Positions 24,349 to 32,101 of a stretch of 32,101 nt of DNA are shown in pieces. The DNA is from Eggerthella sinensis (GTDB taxonomy: Bacteria > Actinomycetota > Coriobacteriia > Coriobacteriales > Eggerthellaceae), in the NCBI RefSeq assembly GCF_003339815.1, contig NZ_PPTT01000039.1:1-32101 (forward strand), given 5' to 3'. Numbering within the stretch: the first letter of the stretch is position 1; every line of letters begins with the position of its first letter. A model generated the notes under the pieces. That model searched no databases. It was given only the letters and a program-made list of their open reading frames with translations, and had not been told where the DNA came from. The position numbers and the translations under genes are program-made.

Positions 24349-25770
24349 TCACGCATGTAGCTTTGCTGCGGCTGCTTTGAGCAGGCGTAGGACTCGCTTC
24401 ACTTCGTCACGATAGACGATACAAGTAACGATGAATGCGACCGAAAAAATTGCAAATCGGAATCGAAAACTATTAAAAACCAGGAGATTGATCACGCATA
24501 CGATAGCAATGACTACAACCCCGTAAGTAGTTTGTCTCGCACTGGAAATGCTGGAATAAAATTTTTGACCTTCGATTGTGCCAATAGTAAGGCGCAAAAC
24601 AGACGACACGCCAATACCGATTGCGCAAGATAGCGGACCGAGAAACGGGTATAGAAAAAAGGAAATCAAGAGATTGGCGGAACAGCTCACCAAGGAAATA
24701 ACCATTGCTATATTGGTTTTGTTCGCAAGGGTTATGCCGTATGTCGTTGTCTCGCTAATAAGAATTTGAGCAGGCATCAACATCAAGAGCATAAAATAAG
24801 ATTGAGAGACCCTGTAGGAATCATCAAGCATTAGAAACAGCGCGTCTTGGAATAAAAAGACAGCCAACGTCATGGCAATTGACGCCAATACGACATAGTT
24901 ATGAATTTGCTTAATGAACTGTTGGTCTGTTTTGTAATTCTTGTATACGAAAGGACCCCAATAAACGCTAAAAGCACTGCCTATTAGGGCAAACGCATTG
25001 GCAATCGTCGTCGCCATTGCGAGAACGCCCAAAGAATAGAAGTCTTGAAAAAAACTCGGAATCAACTTTCCCACCGAAGAATCTATCATAAGGGCGGCGT
25101 CTTTTGGCAACAGGGGCAATGAAAATGTAAGCATGTCCTTTTTTGCCTTGGAACCGGGAAGCGCCTTTTCAAATTTCAGACTTCTACTGCCAACAAAGAG
25201 GACCTCGGCTGCAGTTGCTACGGTAATGAGTAGAATTGCGTATATATAATCGGTCGAATAGCCAACCGCGACTACAAAGAGGAGCTTGTTGGAAACGATG
25301 TATGCAATCTGCTGCGCATTGAAGCTAATAACGCTTCCGGACAAACGCGCAAATTGCATTTGAAGCCGATAACAGATGGTCGATATGATGTAAATGAAAA
25401 ACAGTACTAAAGCAATAGGGTCATAACTGCCAAATAGATATATTGAAACTGTCTGACCAGCAAAGATGTACGTAAATACGAACACCACTGATGTTACTAG
25501 GATTCCGACAAAAAAAGTAAAATTAAAGAGCTGTTTGGAGGTTGCATCGTGCGGAGGCTCGTAGAAAAACCTTACGCATGCATTGGTTAATCCTAGAGTG
25601 AACAGCGACGCGAGTAATGTGCCCATGGAATAGTAGAGGCTGATAATTCCATAATCGCTTGCAGGATAAAGCCTGGTAATCAAGGGGATGGCAACGATTG
25701 TTACCAGGGCAGAAACTACAGACGGAAACGCATATTTTAATGTATCGCCAATAAAGGATTTTGCATCCAC
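24349..25770 (-). CDS. wzx: Wzx-like repeat-unit flippase (second copy)
   Basis: Membrane protein of 473 aa with about 12-14 hydrophobic helices. The first is preceded by FIGDTLKYAFPSVVS and followed by TRLYPASDYGIISLYYSMGTLL, the standard start of oligosaccharide flippases. The FSLPLLPKDAALMIDSSVGKL segment begins the second half. It is not closely similar to the flippase at 8380, as expected when each exports a different repeat unit. The GTG start at 25770 lies three bases after the polymerase stop. Its C-terminus is basic and alanine-rich (RLLKAAAAKLHA). Confidence 0.9.
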   Translation of the reverse strand: MDAKSFIGDTLKYAFPSVVSALVTIVAIPLITRLYPASDYGIISLYYSMGTLLASLFTLGLTNACVRFFYEPPHDATSKQLFNFTFFVGILVTSVVFVFTYIFAGQTVSIYLFGSYDPIALVLFFIYIISTICYRLQMQFARLSGSVISFNAQQIAYIVSNKLLFVVAVGYSTDYIYAILLITVATAAEVLFVGSRSLKFEKALPGSKAKKDMLTFSLPLLPKDAALMIDSSVGKLIPSFFQDFYSLGVLAMATTIANAFALIGSAFSVYWGPFVYKNYKTDQQFIKQIHNYVVLASIAMTLAVFLFQDALFLMLDDSYRVSQSYFMLLMLMPAQILISETTTYGITLANKTNIAMVISLVSCSANLLISFFLYPFLGPLSCAIGIGVSSVLRLTIGTIEGQKFYSSISSARQTTYGVVVIAIVCVINLLVFNSFRFRFAIFSVAFIVTCIVYRDEVKRVLRLLKAAAAKLHA

Positions 25771-25773
25771 GAG

Positions 25774-27135
25774 TTAAGGCGTCCTTCTCTTTTTCGTAAA
25801 CTCGACAGAACGACAGAACGAGCTGGTCCAAAATGCTATTAGCGTCAAAAACCAAAAGGCTTGGGTCGAAAACGCGCAATTCCAATAGCAAATACACAAA
25901 TAGAAGCAACAGATAAACCCTGAGCTCCAACAGAAACGAAGTATGTAAATAAGGAATGAGAGCATGCCAACTATGCCTATATCATACATGCTGCTTGAAT
26001 AGAACGGCGTTCTAATAGCTTCGCTTCCTGCGTTGCTACCCCAGATTAAATTTGTATAAAACTTCGTGCTCGTGCCAATACCATTTCCGAACCATGCGTA
26101 TATGGACATGAAATCCAAGGATCCAACTAACAAAACAAATGGCGCAATACGGAACCAAACGCTAGAATCCGAATTCTGAAGCTGAGTAAGAAATTGCCTT
26201 CCCGAAGTGGACACTGCACTAACCAATTCTGTAAGCCGATTAAAATAATAGTTGGAGGCGATTTGGTCCAGCGCCATAATTACGACTATCAAGATAAAGA
26301 CGATTGTCAGTGCGCTGTATACTTTCGAGTTTGAACGCGAACGTATATCAGAAAACACGGCGACGAGGATTACTGCAACAGACATAATCCCCAGCATGGT
26401 TTGGGAAATGAGCAGCGTTAAAACGGAAAGTGCAAGCAATACCCATAGATGCTTGCACGGATCGACTTTGTTGATACGAACAAGAGCGATTGCGCTCATG
26501 GTGACAATCATTGCTAAATAAGAAGGTTCTGAGGATAGTCCAGCGTATCGAAGCTGTCCGGTTGTCAGATCGAAATACGGATCAAAAAATTGACTTAACA
26601 AATCCGGTACAGGAACGCTGAGCACGTGAAAGAGCAGCTGAGCAGCTGTAACAGCAAAATACAAGATAATTACCGAGCAACATACGATTTTCAAATCAGA
26701 TGAGTGATTCCGCAAAACGCCAAATAGACACGCACCTACGGCTACATAAAAACAGAAGTGCAGCAAAGAGTTTTTATTTTCACCAGCAAAGCTGCTTGCA
26801 GGATTGATCATGCTGAATAATACGAATATCACTCCCCAGCACAGCATGAATGCAACGGGTCCATCTAGCTTTGATTCGCCTTTCGCAAGAGAGACGACCC
26901 ATAGTGCTAACGGAAGGATAAATGCGAGATAAAAAGGCGTTATGGACGTAGAACCTACATTAGCGATTGAAATCCCTGTCGCCGACATCGTCACCATTAC
27001 CGCAATGACGATTTTTTTCGACATGCACCTCTTTTCATGCTCAAAGTAAGGCGTTGTGGATTTGCCTCGAGTGTCATCCGTTAATCTCGATGACGCCACC
27101 GTCATGTTCCTATCAAAATCGTAAAAGCGGGTCAT
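25774..27135 (-). CDS. wzy: Wzy-like repeat-unit polymerase (second copy)
   Basis: Multi-pass membrane protein of up to 453 aa with about ten hydrophobic helices and a large extracellular-type loop (about 285-375). The LRYAGLSSEPSYLAM segment before a helix is the same SSEP/TEPG signature seen in O-antigen polymerases. ATG 27135 overlaps the upstream stop (ATGA). An alternative ATG 27024 has AGAGGT just upstream and would remove 37 hydrophilic residues, giving MSKKIVIAVMV directly before the first helix. I cannot decide between them. Polymerase is favoured over ligase by its place next to wzx. Confidence 0.82.
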   Translation of the reverse strand: MTRFYDFDRNMTVASSRLTDDTRGKSTTPYFEHEKRCMSKKIVIAVMVTMSATGISIANVGSTSITPFYLAFILPLALWVVSLAKGESKLDGPVAFMLCWGVIFVLFSMINPASSFAGENKNSLLHFCFYVAVGACLFGVLRNHSSDLKIVCCSVIILYFAVTAAQLLFHVLSVPVPDLLSQFFDPYFDLTTGQLRYAGLSSEPSYLAMIVTMSAIALVRINKVDPCKHLWVLLALSVLTLLISQTMLGIMSVAVILVAVFSDIRSRSNSKVYSALTIVFILIVVIMALDQIASNYYFNRLTELVSAVSTSGRQFLTQLQNSDSSVWFRIAPFVLLVGSLDFMSIYAWFGNGIGTSTKFYTNLIWGSNAGSEAIRTPFYSSSMYDIGIVGMLSFLIYILRFCWSSGFICCFYLCICYWNCAFSTQAFWFLTLIAFWTSSFCRSVEFTKKRRTP

Positions 27136-28562
27136 ATGCGAGATTGGTAGCTGGTTGTGTTACGAAGTCGAGCGGCATCGTCTGTTTCGGCGTGGATTTC
27201 GCTGCATATCTGTTCTGTAACCGACTTGAAAGCATAGATTAAATTTTTCATATTCTGGGCATCATCCAGTATGTTGGGAGTGGAAACCACATCGGACAAA
27301 ACGCCAGGATACGAATGTCTGTTTACTAGTTCTTCGTAAGCTTCGACGCCACTGCCATTCAGCCGAATGTGCGAAATAAGTGCCTCCAAATTATCGAATC
27401 GCTCGAAATCCTGCCAAGTGGCATGCATGCAATATGGCAAGCAATTAAACACTGTTTTGGACAGCGTTACGGCAGGAACGCCCATGAGAGCTGCCTCAAG
27501 GGCCATGGTTCCCGTATTCGTGACAACAAGCTGCGCATTTTTTGTTAATGTGTGAGAGTCAAGTGATTCGTTCATTAATGCTATTCCGGGATATTTCTGC
27601 AACTCTTTAAAGAATCTCACGCTTCTATTGCCTATACCGTTTGTATGCTCCTTCAGTGCGAGAATCCATCTCGGTGGAAGTTGACGCCAGATATTGAGCA
27701 CTACCTCAGATTGGTTTTCAAAGTACCTGCCGCAAACATCCACCGATGCTTCTGGCTGTACGTGAAATCCGAACAATACATATTTCTTATTACTCAGATA
27801 GTCTTCATCCTCTCGTTTGAGCGAATCATATCTATGCTGATTAATAATTTGCCGTCCAACTACTTTTAAACGTGTGAATCTATTCGTAATAACTGCTGGG
27901 TTGTTTCTTTCAACATGATCGTTCGTAATGAAATGCTTGAGCCTATCGAGATTGCCCGATAAGGACATTTTCTCCCTCAATAAACGTTCGTTGACCTTGA
28001 GGTATTGGGGATGCTCGACTTTTATTTTTATAGACTCGTCGTCTAAGTGCAGATGGCCAGACTTTGGCACAACGTTAGTGAATTTTTCGTCGGAGAAGAA
28101 AAAGAATCTTCCGCTCGGAATTCGTGTACCCATGGGCGAGTAATAATGGCAGTTGAGTTCTGCGCATTGTCTGCACATGCGAGATGCGAGTATTTCCAAA
28201 CTCATTGTCGCTTCGCCAAAGATTATACGTATCTCATTACTTTTGATAAAGTTATAGAGAGCACTCTGGACATTTGCCAAGTAAGATATGCCATTTTTTT
28301 TGTCGTACTTCCAAACGCGATCCCCAAAAACGATTTCGTTGATTTTGAAATCGCCAACCATTTCGGAATCATTTTTTTCAATGTATCTCCTATCGAGAAG
28401 AAGTACACGCTCATCACCGTAGGAGGAAACTAGGAATTCGTATTCATCACGGTTGTAAGAAATCCAATATGTTGTGATCTCGCATGCCGCAAGTCCATCA
28501 GCAATAGCTTGATAGACAGGGGTTTTATAGAAGTTTCCTATAAAGCATATATTTTTAATCAT
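27132..28562 (-). CDS. Capsule-synthesis family protein with QPEAS motif, candidate Pse transferase
   Basis: Protein of 476 aa with no signal peptide or clear membrane helix. Residues about 261-310 hold YVLFGFHVQPEASVD, then the RWILALKEHTN segment, and TGTMALEAALMGVPAVTL is at about 350-367. This arrangement (QPEAS, KEH, TGT..EA) recurs in KpsS/KpsC-related capsule proteins and surface-polysaccharide synthesis proteins, and the KpsC/KpsS proteins use CMP-Kdo. A transferase using CMP-pseudaminic acid is therefore an attractive but unproven role, and no other protein in the window looks like a CMP-sugar transferase. It starts 40 bases after wecB and overlaps the polymerase start by four bases. 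Confidence 0.68.
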   Translation of the reverse strand: MIKNICFIGNFYKTPVYQAIADGLAACEITTYWISYNRDEYEFLVSSYGDERVLLLDRRYIEKNDSEMVGDFKINEIVFGDRVWKYDKKNGISYLANVQSALYNFIKSNEIRIIFGEATMSLEILASRMCRQCAELNCHYYSPMGTRIPSGRFFFFSDEKFTNVVPKSGHLHLDDESIKIKVEHPQYLKVNERLLREKMSLSGNLDRLKHFITNDHVERNNPAVITNRFTRLKVVGRQIINQHRYDSLKREDEDYLSNKKYVLFGFHVQPEASVDVCGRYFENQSEVVLNIWRQLPPRWILALKEHTNGIGNRSVRFFKELQKYPGIALMNESLDSHTLTKNAQLVVTNTGTMALEAALMGVPAVTLSKTVFNCLPYCMHATWQDFERFDNLEALISHIRLNGSGVEAYEELVNRHSYPGVLSDVVSTPNILDDAQNMKNLIYAFKSVTEQICSEIHAETDDAARLRNTTSYQSRI

Positions 28563-28602
28563 AGCTGCGCACCTATTCTAGCTCGATAATCCAACCACAC
28601 GT

Positions 28603-29730
28603 TTATCTGCTAGCGCTTCTAGAATTTGAGCGAGGGCAGTTACGCAATATGTCCGCTATACGTTTAGAAGCAGAGCCGTCTCCGTAAGGATTGCTCGCCT
28701 TCGACATTGCCTCGTACTCGCCTTCGTTCAGCAAAAGCGAATTCAGTGCATTGTATATGTCGCTCTCTTGTGTGCCGACTAGTTTGAGAGTGCCTGCCTC
28801 GACGCCTTCAGGTCTTTCGGTAGTGTCGCGCATTACAAGTACCGGCTTTCCGAGACTGGGGGCCTCTTCTTGTATTCCACCGCTATCCGTCATGACGACG
28901 TAACTTCTCGCCATAAAGTTATGAAAATCCAAGACATCTAAGGGCTCAATCAGTTTTATGCGATTGCATGAATCCAATTCCTCATGTGCGATCTCTCTCA
29001 CTTTCGGGTTTGGATGAATTGGGTATATTGCTTTTAGTGACGCATTTTCGTCAACGACTTTCTTAATCGCTCGGAACATGTGCCTCATGGGCTGCCCGAT
29101 GTTTTCGCGGCGGTGTGCTGTGATGAGGATCAATCTCGAATCTCCCAGCCAGCGAAATAGATCATGAGTATATTCTTTCGAGACCGTCGTTGAGAGTGCG
29201 TCTATGCCAGTATTGCCAGTGACAAAAACACGGTCAACCGACTTTCCCTCTCTCAACAGGTGGTTTTTTGATATTTCGGTTGGAGCAAATAGATAATCAG
29301 AAATAGAGTCAACTGATTGTCTATTAAATTCTTCCGGAAACGGAGAATAGGGATTATATGTTCTTAAGCCTGCTTCGACGTGTCCGACCTCGATGCGCAT
29401 GTAGTACGCTGCTAGAGCGGCCGCAAAGCTAGTAGTCGTATCGCCGTGGACGAGAACAATATCAGGCTTGCAATGCTCGTAAATGCCGCGAATTGAAAGT
29501 AGAACCTCTGTCGTTATGTCAAACAATGTTTGATTCTGCTTCATAATTGCCAAATCGTGGTCTGGCTTAACGTTGAAAATACCAAGGACAGAGTCGAGCA
29601 TTTCCCTATGCTGACCCGTAACGCAAACTTTAACTTCAAATTCGCTAGGCTGTGTTTTAAGTTCGTTGACTAGAGGGCACATTTTTATAGCTTCTGGCCT
29701 TGTTCCAAAAACTAGCATTATTCTTTTCAC
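28603..29730 (-). CDS. wecB: UDP-N-acetylglucosamine 2-epimerase (non-hydrolysing)
   Basis: Enzyme of 375 aa that interconverts UDP-GlcNAc and UDP-ManNAc. GTRPEAIK is at residues 9-16, VHGDTTTS at about 95-102, EAGLRTYNPYSPFPEEFNR at about 117-135, AHRREN further on, and the UDP-binding SDSGGIQEEAPSLGKPVL near the C-terminus. It is full-length. The ATG overlaps the upstream glycosyltransferase stop by four bases (ATGA). Unlike CapG at 2988, this is the classical WecB/MnaA form. The UDP-ManNAc it makes could feed the WecG-type transferase at the left edge, or a ManNAc in the Pse-containing glycan. Confidence 0.93.
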   Translation of the reverse strand: MKRIMLVFGTRPEAIKMCPLVNELKTQPSEFEVKVCVTGQHREMLDSVLGIFNVKPDHDLAIMKQNQTLFDITTEVLLSIRGIYEHCKPDIVLVHGDTTTSFAAALAAYYMRIEVGHVEAGLRTYNPYSPFPEEFNRQSVDSISDYLFAPTEISKNHLLREGKSVDRVFVTGNTGIDALSTTVSKEYTHDLFRWLGDSRLILITAHRRENIGQPMRHMFRAIKKVVDENASLKAIYPIHPNPKVREIAHEELDSCNRIKLIEPLDVLDFHNFMARSYVVMTDSGGIQEEAPSLGKPVLVMRDTTERPEGVEAGTLKLVGTQESDIYNALNSLLLNEGEYEAMSKASNPYGDGSASKRIADILRNCPRSNSRSASR

Positions 29731-30845
29731 TTTGCTGCCCTTATCGCCATCTCGTAGCCTTGCAGTGTTTTTGCCGCCGCATTTTCCCAGGTGTACTCCG
29801 ACAGAATCTTCTTTGATAATCTGTTGTCATATTCGTTCCCGTATGCCTTCTCAATGCACTGACGTATTGACGATGGGTCTTGCACGTCGCAATAGTAAGC
29901 TAAGTCCCCGAAATAGTCTTGCGTTGTGCCCTTCGGAGACACCACGATGGCGCAGCCCATCGCAGCGGCTTCCAAACTGGCTAAACCAGGAGTTTCGAAC
30001 CAACTGGGTAAAATACTCACTTTGCACTGCTTGTATAGCTTGTAGATTTCTTCGTTGGGTATATGCTCAACGTATTCCATGTTCGAACTAGCATTCAACC
30101 GCTCAACCACTCTATTTGCATACCCCATATGACCTGGAGATTTTTTGCCAACAACGAGTAAGTTGTAATCGGAATCTTCCAAAGCGTCAAGAAGCGTCAT
30201 TTGATTCTTCCTCACGTCTATTCTTCCGACGCAAACGATCCAATCCTTGTACTTTGAATAATTGTCTGAGTTATCAGAATGCGCAATCGCTATGCTCTGA
30301 GTATCAACCGCGTTCGGTACAACGATTACGCTATCAGTTTCGAAGCCCAATTCCTCTCGAATCTTTACCATTTCAGTCATTGCGTTTGGCAGGCAAACAT
30401 CTGCAAGCTTCAATATCTCGCGTTGCATATCTGTATAACTGTGACCAATTAGGTATTGTGTGCCCTCTCCACGGTCCTCGTTAAGAAGATACTTTCCTAG
30501 GGCTTTCAAACGCTCCATAGTGTCAACGCCAACATGTTTTCCGATAAAGCCGCGTATGCCTACAGCTGCATTTTTTTCAAATTCATTAATTGGCCAATAT
30601 ATCGTAGAGAGAACGATAGGCTTCCTTTGCGATTTTGCATTCTTTGCTTGGATATACGTTTCCTGCACACGTGTTAAATTAAACAAGTGAACGACATCGT
30701 ATTTCGATACATCGGGTCTTAAATCTGTCGAGACATCGACTTCGATTCCGATATGTTCCAATGCTTCTTTGGTTTTTAACATCTGAACAGTATCTCCACC
30801 CTGAAGTTCAAATGCATTTCGCCTTATTTGCATTATTACGCGCAT
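29727..30845 (-). CDS. GT4-family glycosyltransferase
   Basis: GT-B glycosyltransferase of 372 aa. The N-terminal domain begins MRVIMQIRRNAFELQGGDTVQM, where the GGDT loop is the acceptor-side motif of this branch. YDVVHLFNL follows at about 50-58. The C-terminal domain carries CVGRIDVRKNQMTLLDAL, HIPNEEIYKLY, the EX7E motif ETPGLASLEAA and MGCAIVVSPKG. The ATG at 30845 follows AAGGA. About 90 bases separate it from the DUF1972 glycosyltransferase upstream, with no clear promoter. It is the first complete gene of the AT-rich half of the leftward train. Sugar donor unknown. Confidence 0.88.
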   Translation of the reverse strand: MRVIMQIRRNAFELQGGDTVQMLKTKEALEHIGIEVDVSTDLRPDVSKYDVVHLFNLTRVQETYIQAKNAKSQRKPIVLSTIYWPINEFEKNAAVGIRGFIGKHVGVDTMERLKALGKYLLNEDRGEGTQYLIGHSYTDMQREILKLADVCLPNAMTEMVKIREELGFETDSVIVVPNAVDTQSIAIAHSDNSDNYSKYKDWIVCVGRIDVRKNQMTLLDALEDSDYNLLVVGKKSPGHMGYANRVVERLNASSNMEYVEHIPNEEIYKLYKQCKVSILPSWFETPGLASLEAAAMGCAIVVSPKGTTQDYFGDLAYYCDVQDPSSIRQCIEKAYGNEYDNRLSKKILSEYTWENAAAKTLQGYEMAIRAAK

Positions 30846-30934
30846 TTATTTATCCTTCGCAAAGGGGCAGAGGGTCGCAATGCAATTCTGAATTCCGCAT
30901 GGCGCTTAGCGTGTTGCGATCGCTCATCCGTTCT

Positions 30935-32101
30935 TCAGATGATTTGGTACAATGATTCATACTTTGTAGCAATGTAATTCCAAGAGTAATGATCCTCGAC
31001 CACATGCGTGGAAGAGCGTCTGTATTCAAGAATCGCTTCATCGTGCAATTGTTCCGCAGTATTTATCAACCAGCCCAGCGATCCCTCCTCCTTCGTCCAG
31101 TACAGCGCGGCGTCCTCGGCCACCTCGCGGTTGAAGCCGACGTCGAGCAGCAGGCTGAGCCGCGTGGAGGCGAGCGCCTCGAGCAGGCTCGGGTTCGTGC
31201 CCCCGACTTCGTGGCCGTGCAGGTAGGCGAAGGCGCCCTCGCGGACCTTCTTGAGCAGCTCCTGGTCGTAGACCGTGCCGACGAACCTGATGCGGGGGTC
31301 GCCGCGGAAGCCCGTGCGCTTCTCGAGCTCGTCGAGGAACCCCTCGTCGACGCCCGTGACGAGGGCGAAGGGCCGCCGCGTGCCCGACGCCATGAACTCG
31401 CGGATCATCGTCTCGTAGTTGTTCTCGGGGACGAAGCGGCCCACGGCGAGGTAGTAGCCGCCCGGCTCCAGGCCGTTGCGCTCGAGCCATCCCGCGAAGG
31501 CGGGGTCGTCGTCGGAGAGCCGGGATGGGGCCGTGTCCGCGCCGTAGGCTATGTAGGTCGTCTCGGGCGAGAAGCGGGCGTACTCCTTTCGGATGTAGCG
31601 CTCGATGGTCCTGCTGTCGCAGACGAGCAGGTCGGCGTGCTTGACCATGCCCGCTTCGGACGCCTTCCAGTACCTGCGCACCGGCGCGCTCCACTTCGCG
31701 CGCATCCACTCGTGTCCGTCGGGGTTGACGAGCAGGGCGCCGCCCATCTTGCGTATCCTGCGGGCGAAGCGGCCGACGAAGGGCCCGATCCTGCAGGCGA
31801 GCACGTAGAAGACGGGACGCTCGACGCCGTTGCGCTCGGCGTGGCGGATCGCCCATCCGAGCGCGTCGAGGTCGTAGGCGACCGCCCGCGCGGCGCCTAT
31901 CGGGCGCCACTCGACGCAGAAGCAGTGGGCGCCGTTGTGCTCGTACTCGGGCTCCTCCGGCATCTCGTCGACCGCGCAGGCCACGTGGTAGCGGATGCCG
32001 TCCGACGCCCTGTTCTCGGTGAGCTTCTCGACGAACGTCTCGAAGCCCCCGTAGCGGGCGGGGATGCCCTTGCACCCCACGATGTAGACGTGCCTGACCC
32101 C
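30935..32101 (-). CDS. DUF1972-type GT4 glycosyltransferase (rhamnosyltransferase-like), 5' end outside window
   Basis: The frame is open through the right edge; the residues before GTG 32080 read VRHVYI, which joins VGCKGIPARYGGFETFVEKL to make the usual N-terminus of DUF1972 glycosyltransferases such as Cps2T-like beta-1,4-rhamnosyltransferases. The start is therefore beyond the window. The GT4 domain shows AVGRFVPENNYETMI, RFVGTVYDQELL, HGHEVGGTNPSLLEAL and LDVGFNREVA. Composition changes inside the gene: it is strongly GC-rich down to about 31075, while the last 45 or so codons are AT-rich like the next genes, which suggests a recombination joint. Such enzymes often add the second sugar of the repeat unit. 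The rhamnose donor is inferred from family and no dTDP-rhamnose genes are in the window. Confidence 0.87.
   Translation of the reverse strand, partial: GVRHVYIVGCKGIPARYGGFETFVEKLTENRASDGIRYHVACAVDEMPEEPEYEHNGAHCFCVEWRPIGAARAVAYDLDALGWAIRHAERNGVERPVFYVLACRIGPFVGRFARRIRKMGGALLVNPDGHEWMRAKWSAPVRRYWKASEAGMVKHADLLVCDSRTIERYIRKEYARFSPETTYIAYGADTAPSRLSDDDPAFAGWLERNGLEPGGYYLAVGRFVPENNYETMIREFMASGTRRPFALVTGVDEGFLDELEKRTGFRGDPRIRFVGTVYDQELLKKVREGAFAYLHGHEVGGTNPSLLEALASTRLSLLLDVGFNREVAEDAALYWTKEEGSLGWLINTAEQLHDEAILEYRRSSTHVVEDHYSWNYIATKYESLYQII

Noticed and set aside
27012-27018. Run of seven T near the start of the second polymerase
   Set aside because: In frame and encoded as KK with flanking residues; not long enough to claim phase variation.
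28294-28301. Run of eight T (A8 in the coding direction) in the QPEAS protein gene
   Set aside because: The frame is intact through it, and A/T runs of this size are expected in AT-rich DNA. It could slip, but nothing in the sequence suggests switching.
31038-32075. Second long - strand frame inside the DUF1972 glycosyltransferase
   Set aside because: It is an Arg-rich out-of-frame shadow. It ends just where composition becomes AT-rich, which reflects GC content rather than a gene.
1-32101. Search for CRISPR arrays, tRNA or rRNA genes, transposases and integrase sites
   Set aside because: No spaced repeats, no cloverleaf-like segments and no transposase-like frames or terminal inverted repeats were seen by eye. 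The apparent transfer signs are composition steps only.

Overview
The window is a large cell-surface polysaccharide region of about 32 kb, and essentially every gene belongs to nucleotide-sugar synthesis, glycosyl transfer, polymerisation, export or sugar decoration. The high-GC backbone genes, frequent GTG/TTG starts, strong GGAGG-type ribosome sites and tight ATGA overlaps fit a high-GC Gram-positive. A member of the Coriobacteriia (Eggerthella-like gut actinobacteria) is my best guess, but this is inference and no gene here fixes the taxon.

Layout. Two gene trains converge at about 15.1 kb. The left train (+ strand, 1-15073) starts with a WecG/TagA-type N-acetylhexosaminyltransferase cut by the window edge. 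It continues with capE-capF-capG, the full route from UDP-GlcNAc to UDP-N-acetyl-L-fucosamine. Next comes an AT-rich cassette (about 4131-12780): hexapeptide acyltransferase, two GT4 glycosyltransferases, Wzy-like polymerase, Wzx-like flippase, two more glycosyltransferases and a second hexapeptide acyltransferase. High GC then returns with a UDP-glucuronate 4-epimerase and a UDP-glucose 6-dehydrogenase, which together make UDP-GlcA and UDP-GalA.

The right train (- strand, read from 32101 down to 15138) begins with a DUF1972-type glycosyltransferase cut by the window edge. It is followed by an AT-rich cassette: GT4 glycosyltransferase, WecB-type UDP-GlcNAc 2-epimerase, a capsule-synthesis protein with a QPEAS motif, a second Wzy, a second Wzx and a third hexapeptide acyltransferase. 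Then comes a pseudaminic acid operon of intermediate GC: pseB, pseC, a hexapeptide transferase, pseF, pseI, a GNAT acetyltransferase (candidate pseH), an SDR, pseG and a terminal ATP-grasp ligase.

How it fits together. The two trains look like two Wzx/Wzy-dependent repeat-unit systems, one supplied with FucNAc and uronic acids and the other with pseudaminic acid and ManNAc. No initiating phosphoglycosyltransferase or chain-length regulator is inside the window, so these probably lie just outside. The most striking signal is a run of nine G inside the candidate pseH. As written it puts the gene out of frame, and ten or seven G would restore a complete GNAT of 158-159 aa. This is the signature of a phase-variable switch placed in the pseudaminic acid pathway. 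The operon also carries three extra genes (hexapeptide transferase, SDR, ATP-grasp) beyond the canonical six, which suggests a modified pseudaminic acid. GC steps at gene borders, and one inside the DUF1972 glycosyltransferase, point to cassette exchange.
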